Made by a program: the position numbers and the translations under genes. Positions 8,294-18,020 of a stretch of DNA of 32,042 bases are shown piece by piece. Under the pieces are notes generated by a model that saw only the letters and a list, made by a program, of their open reading frames with translations, did not search any database and was not told where the DNA came from. Source of the stretch: Alphaproteobacteria bacterium (GTDB lineage: Bacteria > Pseudomonadota > Alphaproteobacteria > Acetobacterales > Acetobacteraceae); NCBI GenBank assembly GCA_026225015.1, contig JAMFRY010000038.1:1-32042 (forward strand), read 5' to 3'. Each line of letters starts with the position of its first letter. The first letter of the stretch is position 1.

Positions 8294-9321
8294 GTTTTTG
8301 GGCCGCCGCCGCCATGCCGTTGATGCGGCGGTTGGACCCTGAAACCGCGCATCTTTTTTCACTCCGCGCCCTGCGCTGCGGCCTTGCCGGGCGCGATCCT
8401 GGCCTGGATGATCCAAGCCTTATTGTCACCGCTTTTGGCCGCAGCTTGCGCAACCCCATTGGCCTGGCGGCCGGGTTCGACAAGAACGGCGTGGCGATCG
8501 ATGCTTTGGGCCGGCTGGGCTTCGGCTTTGTCGAGGCCGGCACGGTCACCCCGCTGCCGCAGCCGGGCAATCCGCGCCCGCGTTTGTTTCGGCTGGCCGA
8601 GGATCGCGCGGTGATCAACCGGATGGGTTTCAATAACGAGGGGATCGAGGCGCTGCTGCCCCGGCTTAAAGTGGCGGACCGTTCCAAAATCGCCGTCGGC
8701 GCCAATCTTGGGATCAACAAGGAAGGGGCTAGGCCGGAGATCGACTATCCGGCGCTGGTCAAGGCCGTTGAGGCCCATGCGGATTACATCACCATCAACA
8801 TATCCTCGCCTAACACATTGGGTTTGCGGGATTTACAGAGCGAACAGCGCCTTGCCGCCATTCTGGATGCGATCACCACGCAAACCCCGCTTTTCGTGAA
8901 AATCGCGCCCGATCTCTCCGATGCCGGGTTGGCCGCCGTGGTGGAAACCTGCCTCAAGCGCAGCATTACCGGCCTGATTGTCTCCAACACCACCATCGCC
9001 CGGCCGGCGACGCTTAAAGGGGATAAAAAATCGGAGACCGGCGGACTTTCCGGCGCGCCGCTGTTTCAGCCCTCCACGCAAATGCTGGCGAAAGCCTATA
9101 AACTCGCGCAAGGAAAACTCATGCTCATCGGCGCCGGCGGTGTTTTTTCGGGCGAGGATGTTTTTGCCAAAATCCTGGCCGGCGCCAGCCTGGTGCAGCT
9201 TTATACGGGTTTTGCCTATGCCGGCCCGGCGCTCATTCCGCGGCTCAAATCGGGCCTGGCGTCGCTGCTTGCGCAAAACGGTTTCACAAGCGTCGCCCAG
9301 GCCATCGGCGCCGGCGCATGA
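8290..9321 (+). CDS. pyrD: Dihydroorotate dehydrogenase (quinone), class 2
   Basis: A 343-residue class 2 enzyme, which oxidises dihydroorotate to orotate with FMN and passes electrons to membrane quinone in pyrimidine synthesis. The N-terminal helical extension (PLMRRLDPETAHLFSLRALR) that places class 2 enzymes at the membrane is present. AAGFDKNG, FVEAGTVTPLPQPGNPRPR, NRMGFNN, NISSPNTLGLRDLQ (active-site serine region), VKIAPDL, SNTT and GAGGVFSGEDVFAKILAGA cover the FMN site. It overlaps both neighbours by ATGA: the lipoprotein gene before and the HAD-like gene after, which makes a three-gene coupled operon. Confidence 0.96.
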   Translation: MSFWAAAAMPLMRRLDPETAHLFSLRALRCGLAGRDPGLDDPSLIVTAFGRSLRNPIGLAAGFDKNGVAIDALGRLGFGFVEAGTVTPLPQPGNPRPRLFRLAEDRAVINRMGFNNEGIEALLPRLKVADRSKIAVGANLGINKEGARPEIDYPALVKAVEAHADYITINISSPNTLGLRDLQSEQRLAAILDAITTQTPLFVKIAPDLSDAGLAAVVETCLKRSITGLIVSNTTIARPATLKGDKKSETGGLSGAPLFQPSTQMLAKAYKLAQGKLMLIGAGGVFSGEDVFAKILAGASLVQLYTGFAYAGPALIPRLKSGLASLLAQNGFTSVAQAIGAGA

Positions 9322-10148
9322 GCGGGTTTTCGGAGATTGCCGCGAATTATGATGGATTCGTCGTCGATCTCTGGGGCGTGGTGCATGACGGAGTAAAACC
9401 CTATCCCAGCGTCATTGACTGTCTGCAGCAACTCCGCGCGCTGAAAAAACCGGTGGTTTTTCTCTCCAACGCGCCGCGCCGCGCCACCGCGATTGGTAGG
9501 GGTCTGGCCGCCATGGGCATCGGCGCAGAACTTTACGCCGGCATCATGTCGAGCGGCGAGGCGGTTTATCTTGCGTTGCGCGACCGCACCGATACCGATT
9601 TCGCGGCGCTGGGAAACCGGCTTTTCCATCTCGGACCCGAGCGTGATCGCGACGTGTTCGATACGCTGCCGCTCATTTCGGTGAATACGCCGGCGGAAGC
9701 GGATTTTCTGCTCAATACCGGGCCGGATGATTATCTTGGGCTAGACGATCCCAGCATTTACACGCCCATATTGAATGCGGCGCTGGCGGCCGGCCTGCCG
9801 ATGGTGTGCGCGAATCCCGATCTGGAGGTGGTGCGTGACGGCAAGCGCATCATCTGCGCGGGCCTGCTGGCGCAATACTACGTTGCCCAGGGCGGCAAGG
9901 TTGTACTGCGCGGCAAGCCGGACCCGGCGATCTACACGCCCACGCTGGCGCTGCTGGGGGTGGAAAAATCCCGCGCGTTGGCGGTCGGTGATTCGCTGCG
10001 CACTGATATGGCGGGCGCCAAGGCGGCGGGGATCGATGCGTGCTGGGTGCTCTCCGGTATCCATGCGCTGCACCCAGGTGTCGCACCCGAGCAGGCTATG
10101 CTGGCGGGGATTGCGCCGGTTGCGATTCTGCCGGAATTTGCTTGGTAG
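9318..10148 (+). CDS. HAD superfamily class IIA-like hydrolase (TIGR01459-type)
   Basis: A 276-residue HAD-like phosphatase. Motif I is DLWGVVHDG near residue 17: the nucleophile Asp is present, but the usual second Asp of DxD is Trp, as is typical for the TIGR01459 group as I remember it. Motif II is FLSNAPRR, motif III the Lys in LRGKPDPAIYTP and motif IV GDSLRTDMAGAKAAG. The cap is of the class IIA type, placed between motifs II and III. Substrates of this group are not established; sugar- or nucleotide-phosphates are usual for relatives such as NagD. It overlaps pyrD by 4 bases and converges on kdsA with a 6-base gap. Confidence 0.87.
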   Translation: MSGFSEIAANYDGFVVDLWGVVHDGVKPYPSVIDCLQQLRALKKPVVFLSNAPRRATAIGRGLAAMGIGAELYAGIMSSGEAVYLALRDRTDTDFAALGNRLFHLGPERDRDVFDTLPLISVNTPAEADFLLNTGPDDYLGLDDPSIYTPILNAALAAGLPMVCANPDLEVVRDGKRIICAGLLAQYYVAQGGKVVLRGKPDPAIYTPTLALLGVEKSRALAVGDSLRTDMAGAKAAGIDACWVLSGIHALHPGVAPEQAMLAGIAPVAILPEFAW

Positions 10149-10154
10149 AATTTG

Positions 10155-10982
10155 TTACGCGATGAGGGATTTCGATAATCTGTCGAATGCCGCTAGGGTT
10201 TCGACCAGCTTTGGCATTTCCTGCAAGTAAATCATGTTCGGGCCGTCGGATGGCGCATGGTCGGGGTCCTGGTGGCACTCGATGAACACTGCCGCGCAGC
10301 CCACCGCCAGCGCGGCGCGTGCCAGCACCGGCGCGAATTTGCGCTCGCCGCCCGATGACGCACCCTGGCCGCCTGGCTGTTGCACGGAATGGGTGGCGTC
10401 GAACACCACCGGATAACCAGTCTCGGCCATGATCGGCAGAGAACGCAAATCGCTGACCAAGGTGTTGTAGCCGAAGCTGACGCCGCGTTCGGTGAGCAGG
10501 ATTTTTTCATTGCCGGTGCTGGCGATTTTGGCGGCGACGTTGGCCATGTCCCAGGGCGCCAGAAACTGGCCTTTCTTCACGTTGATCGCGCGCCCGGTTT
10601 GGCCGGCGGCGAGCAGCAGATCGGTCTGGCGGCACAAAAAGGCGGGGATTTGCAGCACGTCCACCGCCTGCGACGCCGGGGCGCAATGCGCGGCGTCGTG
10701 CACATCGGTTAGCACGGGGATGCCAAAGTTTTCGCGCACACGGGCCAGGATTTCCAGACCCTTATCCATGCCGATGCCGCGCTGCGCGTTGGCCGAGGTG
10801 CGGTTGGCTTTGTCATAGCTCGACTTGTAGATCAGGCCGATGCCGAGCCTTTGCGACATCTCTGCCAAGAAGCCGGCGACCTCCATGGTGTGGGCTTCGG
10901 ATTCGATCTGGCATGGGCCGGCGATCAGGACGAAGGGCAGATTGTTGCCAATGGTCAGACTGCCGATTGTGACGTGGGTCAT
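10155..10982 (-). CDS. kdsA: 3-deoxy-D-manno-octulosonate 8-phosphate synthase, metal-dependent type
   Basis: A 275-residue KDO-8-phosphate synthase, which condenses phosphoenolpyruvate with arabinose 5-phosphate for the lipopolysaccharide core. Recognisable blocks are YKSSYDKANR, LTDVHD, QIPAFLCRQTDLL, NVKKGQFLAPWDM, LTERGVSFGYN, VFDATHSVQ, ASGGER and IECHQDPDHAPSDGPN. Cys24 in IAGPCQIES is the metal-ligand cysteine of the metal-dependent class; metal-independent enzymes such as that of E. coli have Asn there. The frame is open 20 codons further upstream, but the conserved protein begins at the ATG at 10982, so that start is preferred. Neither start has a strong ribosome-binding site. It follows pyrG on the same strand after a 76-base spacer that contains a palindromic element. 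Confidence 0.94.
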   Translation of the reverse strand: MTHVTIGSLTIGNNLPFVLIAGPCQIESEAHTMEVAGFLAEMSQRLGIGLIYKSSYDKANRTSANAQRGIGMDKGLEILARVRENFGIPVLTDVHDAAHCAPASQAVDVLQIPAFLCRQTDLLLAAGQTGRAINVKKGQFLAPWDMANVAAKIASTGNEKILLTERGVSFGYNTLVSDLRSLPIMAETGYPVVFDATHSVQQPGGQGASSGGERKFAPVLARAALAVGCAAVFIECHQDPDHAPSDGPNMIYLQEMPKLVETLAAFDRLSKSLIA

Positions 10983-11016
10983 GGGACGCTCGGGACCGGG
11001 GTCGGTTTGGGGAAGT

Positions 11017-11048
11017 GATGGGCTTCGCTTCGCTCTGCCCATCCTACG
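11017..11048. repeat. Short palindromic intergenic repeat (REP-like) between pyrG and kdsA
   Basis: GATGGGC (11017-11023) and GCCCATC (11037-11043) form a 7-base-pair stem around a 13-base loop of TTCGCTTCGCTCT, followed by CTACG. Read on the minus strand this is the CGTAGGATGGGCAGAGCGAAG pattern that I know as a common bacterial interspersed repeat. It lies in the pyrG-kdsA spacer and would form a hairpin in the shared transcript. Confidence 0.55.
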
Positions 11049-11058
11049 TTGGGTTGGG

Positions 11059-12699
<1,641 letters not shown>

Positions 12700-12750
12700 T
12701 CATACAGGAGTCGCGGAAAAAGCGACAGGGCTGGCGCTTGGCGAAGTGTC

Positions 12751-13167
12751 TTAGTTCGTTTTGCCGGGCAGAGGAACGGCTGGCTGCGGCACGGCTTGTT
12801 GCGGGGAGGCAGGGCGGGTATCGGCCGGGATTTGCGGCAGGGCATTGGCGGTGCCTGGAATCGCGGGTCCGGGAACGGCCGGCGCGCTGGCGGGCGCTGC
12901 CGGTTGCGTTGCCAATATGGCCGCGGCATTGCCGCCGACTCCGCCTTTATAAAGCAGCGCCAAGGAGAGCGAGAGCGCGAAGAACGCGGTGCCCAGAATG
13001 GCGGTGGTGCGGGTGAGCAGGTTGGCGGTGCCCCGGCCGGTCAAAAAACTGCCCATGCCTTGCGCGCCGCCCAGCCCCAGCCCGCCGCCCTCGCTCCGCT
13101 GGATCAACACCACGCCGATCAGCGCGATGGTGATGAAGACATGCAGAACGAGTAGAACCTTGATCAT
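12751..13167 (-). CDS. secG: Preprotein translocase subunit SecG with Pro/Ala-rich tail
   Basis: A 138-residue SecG, the small membrane subunit of the SecYEG channel. There are two membrane helices, residues about 3-22 (VLLVLHVFITIALIGVVLIQ) and about 50-73 (LLTRTTAILGTAFFALSLSL), joined by the conserved loop RSEGGGLGLGG...GSFLTGRGTANLL. The remaining 60 or so residues are a low-complexity Pro/Ala/Gln tail, as is common in alphaproteobacterial SecG. An AAGG lies 7 bases before the ATG. It is 60 bases upstream of pyrG on the same strand and follows the flavoprotein gene after 100 bases. Confidence 0.93.
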   Translation of the reverse strand: MIKVLLVLHVFITIALIGVVLIQRSEGGGLGLGGAQGMGSFLTGRGTANLLTRTTAILGTAFFALSLSLALLYKGGVGGNAAAILATQPAAPASAPAVPGPAIPGTANALPQIPADTRPASPQQAVPQPAVPLPGKTN

Positions 13168-13267
13168 CCAAAACCTTGCCTGAAGCTTGAACCGCGCAGG
13201 CTGACGCCCGGGTTGCGCGGGGTTCTAAGCAGAGATTCGCGGCTTGTCCAACGCAACGGCCACCGCC

Positions 13268-14446
13268 TCACTCCGCCGGCCGCCGGCCTCTAAGCTTGCG
13301 CATCCCCGTTTGCGCCATCTGCCGCGCCATCAGGCCCCACAGATCATCATAGTCCTTGGTACCTGCCGTGATTTCCAGATAGCCCTCTCGGACGATCCGG
13401 GCGCGGCGGAATGCAAGGGCGAACAGGCCTCGCGCCCAGGTAGAAAAGATCAGCCTCCGCCAGAAGCGCGCCTGGCGCAAGGACCGGCGGATCGGCGCGG
13501 TCGCTTTCAGATAGAGCGCGAAGGCCGTGTCCGGCCGTCCTGCTGCCGCCGCTTGCGCGATCGCGGCGCCGGCCGCCGCACCGCTTTCAATCGCGTAGCC
13601 AATGCCCTCGCCGGTGATCGGATCGACGAAGCCGGCCGCGTCGCCGCATAAAAGAATGCGACCGCGTCCGGGCGCCGGGCGGCGGCCACCGAAAGGCAGG
13701 TACTGGCCCTTGACCTTGTAGCGCGCCGGATCGAGCCCCTTCGCCGTCAGATAGGCGTTCAAACGCTCGCGCAGATACGGATTGCGCCGGTGCACGCCGC
13801 CAACGCCGATGGTGAACGTTTCGCGCTTGGGAAACACCCAGCCATAGCCCCAATTGGCCACGCCGAAATCGATCTCCGCATCGTCCCCCTGTTTCGGCAG
13901 GTCGGCGCGGGGAACCTCCACCTCGAGGCCAAAGCCGATCGCGCGCGGGTCGAACGCGGCGCCGAACAGCTGCTTGGCCACCGTACTCGAGACGCCATCC
14001 GCGCCGACCAGATGGCCAAAACGCAGCGTCCTGCCCGATTTCAGCCGCAGCGTCCGCGCAGCCGGGTCGATTACGTCCACGGCGTCACCCAGCACCGCGA
14101 CTGCGCCGGCCGCCCGCGCCAGAGCCACCATGTGCGCGTCGAACGCCCGGCGCATGGTCAAATGCAGCCGTCCATCCATACGCGAGAGCGCCTCGCCCGC
14201 CATCAGGAAGAGCATCTGGTCCGAGTCGCCGACGATGGCGGCCGGCAGGGACTGTTCGAACACGGTCTCGAACTGGACCCGACAGCGCTCGGTCAGGCCA
14301 CCACCGCAGAGCTTGGCGCGGGGAAATTCGGCCTTGTCGATCAGGCAGACGCGCATGCCCGCTTGCGCCGCGGTGAAGGCGGCCGCCGCGCCCGCTGGCC
14401 CGCCGCCGGCCACGATCACGTCGAAATCGTCCGGCTCAGACGGCAA
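13268..14446 (-). CDS. Geranylgeranyl reductase family FAD-dependent oxidoreductase
   Basis: A 392-residue flavoprotein. The N-terminal Rossmann motif is VAGGGPAGAAAAF, followed by RVCLIDKAEFPRAKLCGGGL, whose GGG region is typical of geranylgeranyl reductases. The second FAD motif is LVGADGVSSTVAKQL and the third is ILLCGDAAGFVDPITGEGIG. This family saturates isoprenoid chains (BchP/ChlP on bacteriochlorophyll tails, others on menaquinone or lipids). No pigment genes are nearby, so the substrate is open. The only suitable initiator is a TTG at 14446, directly before the Rossmann strand; the frame closes 11 codons upstream. It is 30 bases downstream of tpiA on the same strand. Confidence 0.87.
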   Translation of the reverse strand: MPSEPDDFDVIVAGGGPAGAAAAFTAAQAGMRVCLIDKAEFPRAKLCGGGLTERCRVQFETVFEQSLPAAIVGDSDQMLFLMAGEALSRMDGRLHLTMRRAFDAHMVALARAAGAVAVLGDAVDVIDPAARTLRLKSGRTLRFGHLVGADGVSSTVAKQLFGAAFDPRAIGFGLEVEVPRADLPKQGDDAEIDFGVANWGYGWVFPKRETFTIGVGGVHRRNPYLRERLNAYLTAKGLDPARYKVKGQYLPFGGRRPAPGRGRILLCGDAAGFVDPITGEGIGYAIESGAAAGAAIAQAAAAGRPDTAFALYLKATAPIRRSLRQARFWRRLIFSTWARGLFALAFRRARIVREGYLEITAGTKDYDDLWGLMARQMAQTGMRKLRGRRPAE

Positions 14447-14476
14447 GGTGATGGTCCAAAGCGTTAGCTGATATGG

Positions 14477-15208
14477 TTAGCTAACTGGGGCGCTGGCGGC
14501 GATGGCCAGGAAGTCAGCGGCGTTCAGGCTGGCGCCGCCGACCAGCGCGCCGCCCACCTCCGGCAGCGCCAAAAGGCTCGCCGCATTGCCGGGCGTCACC
14601 GAGCCGCCATAGAGAATCGGCGTTGCCGCGCCTGTTTCCGGAAACTGCGCGATCAGCACCGCGCGAATCGCTGCATGCATGGCGGTGACATCGGCTTCGC
14701 TGGGGGTGCGGCCGGTGCCGATCGCCCAGATCGGCTCATAGGCGATCAGCCCTTTGAACGCCGGTGGCAGGCTATGGGTGAGTTGCTGGCGCACCACGGC
14801 CTCGGCCTCGCCGGCATCGCGCTCTGCCTCGCTCTCGCCGACACAGACGATGGGAATCAGCCCGGCGGCGAGGGCGGCCAGGACCTTGGCGGCGACATCG
14901 GCATTGGTCTCGCCATGATCGGCGCGGCGTTCGGAATGGCCGAGGATGACGTAACTGGCGCCCGATTCGGCCAATAACGCAGCACATACATCGCCGGTAT
15001 GCGCGCCGGAGCCGTTGGCATGGCAATCCTGGGCGCCCAGTTCGGCGCCGCTGTCTTTCAGGGCGGCGGCGAAGCCTGGCAGCAAGGGAAAAGGCGGGCA
15101 AACAATCAACTGTGCCGGGCTTGGGGTGGACGACAAGGCGCTTGCATAGGGTGCGATATCGGTGAATTTGCCGTTCATTTTCCAATTTCCGGCGATGATC
15201 TGTCGCAT
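14477..15208 (-). CDS. tpiA: Triosephosphate isomerase
   Basis: A 243-residue TIM barrel interconverting dihydroxyacetone phosphate and glyceraldehyde 3-phosphate. Catalytic residues are visible: Lys10 in AGNWKMNG, His in YVILGHSERR and Glu in IAYEPIWAIGTG. The phosphate loop ILYGGSVTPGNA is also present. An AAGGAG ribosome-binding site lies about 6 bases before the ATG at 15208. It heads the minus-strand run tpiA, flavoprotein, secG, pyrG, kdsA. Confidence 0.97.
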   Translation of the reverse strand: MRQIIAGNWKMNGKFTDIAPYASALSSTPSPAQLIVCPPFPLLPGFAAALKDSGAELGAQDCHANGSGAHTGDVCAALLAESGASYVILGHSERRADHGETNADVAAKVLAALAAGLIPIVCVGESEAERDAGEAEAVVRQQLTHSLPPAFKGLIAYEPIWAIGTGRTPSEADVTAMHAAIRAVLIAQFPETGAATPILYGGSVTPGNAASLLALPEVGGALVGGASLNAADFLAIAASAPVS

Positions 15209-15326
15209 TTGTTCTCCTTGGGCGCGGGGTTAGAGCGTTGGCAACGTGCCATGCCGCAATCGGCGCTGCAATGAAGCGTGCAGGTCAGGCCATAGCTAGG
15301 CGCATGGTGCGGTGCAACATATTTTC

Positions 15327-15356
15327 TTGACATTTTCTGCTGCAATGCAACATAAA
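15327..15356 (+). promoter_or_regulatory. Predicted sigma-70-type promoter for the 63-residue ORF
   Basis: A perfect TTGACA (15327-15332) is followed after 18 bases by CATAAA (15351-15356). The 9-mer TGCAACATA occurs at 15313-15321, just upstream of the -35 box, and again at 15346-15354 over the -10 box; these could be regulator sites. The start codon at 15425 is about 70 bases downstream, leaving a leader of about 60 bases. Confidence 0.55.
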
Positions 15357-15424
15357 ACTTACTCGATGTTAAGGAATCTCGATTACCAAAAGGTCGTCGA
15401 AATTGCATCGTTAAGGAGAAGGTA

Positions 15425-15616
15425 ATGTTTTATTTTCTTGTCTGCCTGTTTGTCGGGATTGCGGCCGTGGTGCTCGCGCAAAAGGCGGATATCGAGTGTG
15501 TAAATACTCCGCTTTTCCAGGATCCCGTTCTGAAATCCTTTGCAATCAAGCCCGCCGCGAAACGGCAGGAAGATCGGGCCAGTCACGCAATGCTAGCGCA
15601 GCTGGCGCAGCAGTAA
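15425..15616 (+). CDS. Small exported or membrane-anchored protein, unrecognised
   Basis: A 63-residue protein that begins MFYFLVCLFVGIAAVVLAQ, which is either a signal peptide (possible cleavage after VLA) or a single membrane anchor. The rest (about 44 residues) is polar with one cysteine, and no family is recognised. Support for it being real: an AAGGAG ribosome-binding site 7-8 bases before the ATG, a good upstream promoter and a clean hydrophobic N-terminus. The base composition is less GC-rich than its neighbours. It lies in the gap between the divergent tpiA and the convergent membrane-protein gene, whose 3' end it overlaps by 24 bases. Confidence 0.65.
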   Translation: MFYFLVCLFVGIAAVVLAQKADIECVNTPLFQDPVLKSFAIKPAAKRQEDRASHAMLAQLAQQ

Positions 15617-15967
15617 GACTGCACCCAATAGACCAATGGTCATGGCGATCCCGCCTGCGGGCTGAATTGCTTTGGCCATCTCCCGGCGAATAATCTGCCG
15701 CGCGAAGCCTTCGCCGTCCTGCGCGGCGATGGCCTGTTTGAGCCGGGCTTCGGCCCGCGGCAATTGAATGCGCTGCAATATCCAGATGACGGCATTGCAC
15801 AACAGGGTGGCGGTTAGAATCTGCAAGGCCGCGCGGTAACCGGTGCCCGGCAGATGCCGCATCGACAGGCTAATCAAGCAGCCGGCGATGAAATAAACGA
15901 TTGAAATGGTAACCAGCGCGACGCGGGTGGCGACGCTGTAATTGCCGGGCGAGACGGTGATAGGCAT
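15593..15967 (-). CDS. Small three-helix membrane protein, unrecognised
   Basis: A 124-residue protein with three hydrophobic segments: about residues 14-35 (VALVTISIVYFIAGCLISLS), about 42-62 (ALQILTATLLCNAVIWIL) and the C-terminal AGGIAMTIGLLGAVLLL. Between the second and third lies a charged stretch (QLPRAEARLKQAIAAQDGEG). The frame is open much further upstream (to 16237), but that part would run antisense into ppiD and looks non-coding, so I start at the ATG at 15967; the ribosome-binding site is weak. Function unknown. It is divergent from ppiD. Confidence 0.6.
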   Translation of the reverse strand: MPITVSPGNYSVATRVALVTISIVYFIAGCLISLSMRHLPGTGYRAALQILTATLLCNAVIWILQRIQLPRAEARLKQAIAAQDGEGFARQIIRREMAKAIQPAGGIAMTIGLLGAVLLLRQLR

Positions 15968-16063
15968 TTTTGTCCGGATCAGACCTTCGCGGGGAAAAGC
16001 TGTGGCGGCAATAGACCGAATCGTCCCGCCGCGCCATGCGCGGGTAAGGCAAATACTGTTGAA

Positions 16064-16092
16064 TTGCCCGCTTCGGGCGGCGTGGCTATAGA
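16064..16092 (+). promoter_or_regulatory. Possible promoter for ppiD and downstream genes
   Basis: TTGCCC (16064-16069) and TATAGA (16087-16092) are spaced by 17 bases, about 26 bases before the ppiD ATG. The spacer contains a small inverted repeat, GCCCG-CTT-CGGGC. Each hexamer matches the consensus at four of six positions, so this is a plausible but unproven call. Confidence 0.4.
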
Positions 16093-16118
16093 GGCGCCGC
16101 CTCGGAGTAGTACTTGCC

Positions 16119-17999
16119 ATGATGTCCCGCCTGCGAAAACTTCTGGAAAACTGGGTTGCGCGCGTTTTTTTCGTGCTGCTGTTCCTGGTTTTCGTGTTCT
16201 GGGGCATCTCCAACGTGGTGACGCTGATCGGCAGCAACAGCGCCGTGGCGCATGTGGACGGCCGTCCGGTGGATGTGTCCCTGCTGCAGGCGGAGTATCA
16301 AAAGGAGCTTGGCCGGGCGATGCAGAGCAACCCGGCGCAGCCGGATCTGGCGGCCCGCCAGCAGATCGCCCAGGCAGCGATGACGGTGGTTCTGCGCCAG
16401 CTTGTGTTGCAGGTGGAACAGAAACGCCTGGGGCTGGCGGTGCCCGATAGCGTGTTGCGGCAAACCGTGTATGGCGTGCCGGCGTTCCAGAGCAATGGCC
16501 GGTTCAATCAGGCGAAATTCAACCAGGTTTTGCAAGCGAATGATTCTTCTCCGGATCAGTTTCTGGCCTTGGTACGACAGGATCTGGGGAACGATCAGTT
16601 GGTTCAAACCGTGGCGGCCGGGGTGGCGGCGCCGCAGGAATTGAGCAACCGGATTTTCAACTTCGTCTCCGAGCAGCGTTTAGCCGAATCGGTGGATATC
16701 TCCGCCGCCGCGCAAGCACCGCCGGCTTTGCCCCCGGATGCGGTATTGCAGCGCTACTGGAGGAACCACCCGGCGGCGTTCACCGCGCCGGAATACCGGG
16801 AGGCCAAAATCGTCGTCCTCTCGGCGCAGACCTTGGCGCCAGGGCAACCGGTCTCGGACGCCGAAATCCACGCCGCATATAATGCGAGTTATGCGCAGGA
16901 GAATGTGACGCCGACTCGCAGCGTGCAGGTGATTACGGCGCCGGATCGGACCAGCGCTGCCAGGCTCGCCGCTCTGTGGCAAACCGGCGCGAGTTGGAGC
17001 GCCATGCAGGCGGCCGCGACAAAAACCGGCAGCTCCGCGGTGGAGTTGGATAAGGCCACGCAGGTTCAAATCCCTTCGCCGGACTTGGCAAACGCGGTAT
17101 TCGCGGCCGCGCCGTTTACCATTGGCGGCCCGCTGCAAGGGGCGATGGGATATTTCGTCTTCAACGTGATCAACGAGACGGCAGGTGGCGCGCCGCCGCT
17201 CTCCCAGGTTTCGGACCAGATCAAGCAGCAGATCCAACTGCAGAAAGCGCAAGTGCAAGTGAACCAGGACGTAGACAACGTGCAGGACGCGCTGGCGGGG
17301 CAGACGCCGTTAGATCAGTTGCCGGGCAATCTGGGTCTGGTTGCGGTTGAAGGGACGCTCGATGCAAATGGCAGTACGCCGGATGGTCAACCGGCCCCGA
17401 TTCCGGGCGGCGATGAGCTGCGTAACGCCATTATCAAAGCAATCTTCGCCGCCCATCCCGGCGATTCGGCGCAGCTCATCAACGGTCCGGATAACGGCTA
17501 TTTCGCCTTCACCTTGGATACGATCACGCCGCCGGCGATTGAGCCTTATGATACGGTGAAACAAACGGTGGCGGCGGCATGGAGTCAAGACGCTCTGTTG
17601 CGCGAGGCCGAGGTGAAAGCGGCGGCGCTGCTGAATGCGGTGAATCACGGCCAGAGCCTGGATGCGGCGGCACAGGGGGCTGGCTATTCCGTCTCGATGC
17701 TGCCGCCGGTCACCCGTAACGCGCCGCCCAGCGGCGTTTCCAAGCAGATGGTTGATATATTGTTCAGCCTCAGCCAAGGCCAGGCAACCATGCAGCAAAC
17801 CGCAGATGGCTTCCAGGTGGTGGCCTTGGCGTCGATAAACCGGCCAAAGCCGGCGGATGACCCGAATACTTGGAATGAAGTCGGCCAGGCGATGACAAAA
17901 TCGCTTGCAGATGACACGGTAGCGAGCTTTATCGCAGGATTGCAGGGCCGTGATAAGGTAACAGTCGATGCCAAACTCTACGCGCAGATCTACCAATGA
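16119..17999 (+). CDS. ppiD: PpiD-like periplasmic folding factor (SurA_N / parvulin)
   Basis: A 626-residue protein anchored by one N-terminal membrane helix (residues about 14-37, ARVFFVLLFLVFVFWGISNV) after a short basic start, the usual PpiD topology with a large periplasmic part. A SurA_N-like chaperone region follows (VAHVDGRPVDVSLLQAEYQKEL through YGVPAFQSNGRFNQAKFNQVL). Residues about 265-365 correspond to a degenerate parvulin domain, with few of the usual active-site residues evident to me. It probably helps newly exported proteins fold near the Sec channel. The start could be either of two successive ATGs at 16119 and 16122. trpE begins 21 bases after the stop, so ppiD probably leads the trp transcript. 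Confidence 0.88.
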   Translation: MMSRLRKLLENWVARVFFVLLFLVFVFWGISNVVTLIGSNSAVAHVDGRPVDVSLLQAEYQKELGRAMQSNPAQPDLAARQQIAQAAMTVVLRQLVLQVEQKRLGLAVPDSVLRQTVYGVPAFQSNGRFNQAKFNQVLQANDSSPDQFLALVRQDLGNDQLVQTVAAGVAAPQELSNRIFNFVSEQRLAESVDISAAAQAPPALPPDAVLQRYWRNHPAAFTAPEYREAKIVVLSAQTLAPGQPVSDAEIHAAYNASYAQENVTPTRSVQVITAPDRTSAARLAALWQTGASWSAMQAAATKTGSSAVELDKATQVQIPSPDLANAVFAAAPFTIGGPLQGAMGYFVFNVINETAGGAPPLSQVSDQIKQQIQLQKAQVQVNQDVDNVQDALAGQTPLDQLPGNLGLVAVEGTLDANGSTPDGQPAPIPGGDELRNAIIKAIFAAHPGDSAQLINGPDNGYFAFTLDTITPPAIEPYDTVKQTVAAAWSQDALLREAEVKAAALLNAVNHGQSLDAAAQGAGYSVSMLPPVTRNAPPSGVSKQMVDILFSLSQGQATMQQTADGFQVVALASINRPKPADDPNTWNEVGQAMTKSLADDTVASFIAGLQGRDKVTVDAKLYAQIYQ

Positions 18000-18020
18000 G
18001 GCTGAAAGATTCTTGAACCC

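Noticed and set aside
15175-15408. A 77-codon open frame on the minus strand upstream of tpiA
   Set aside because: It overlaps the tpiA start, has no ribosome-binding site, reads as Cys/Arg/Ser-rich noise and lies over the promoter of the 63-residue ORF.
15968-16237. N-terminal extension of the small membrane protein
   Set aside because: It would run antisense into ppiD and across its promoter, and the residues are basic and unstructured; the ATG at 15967 fits better.
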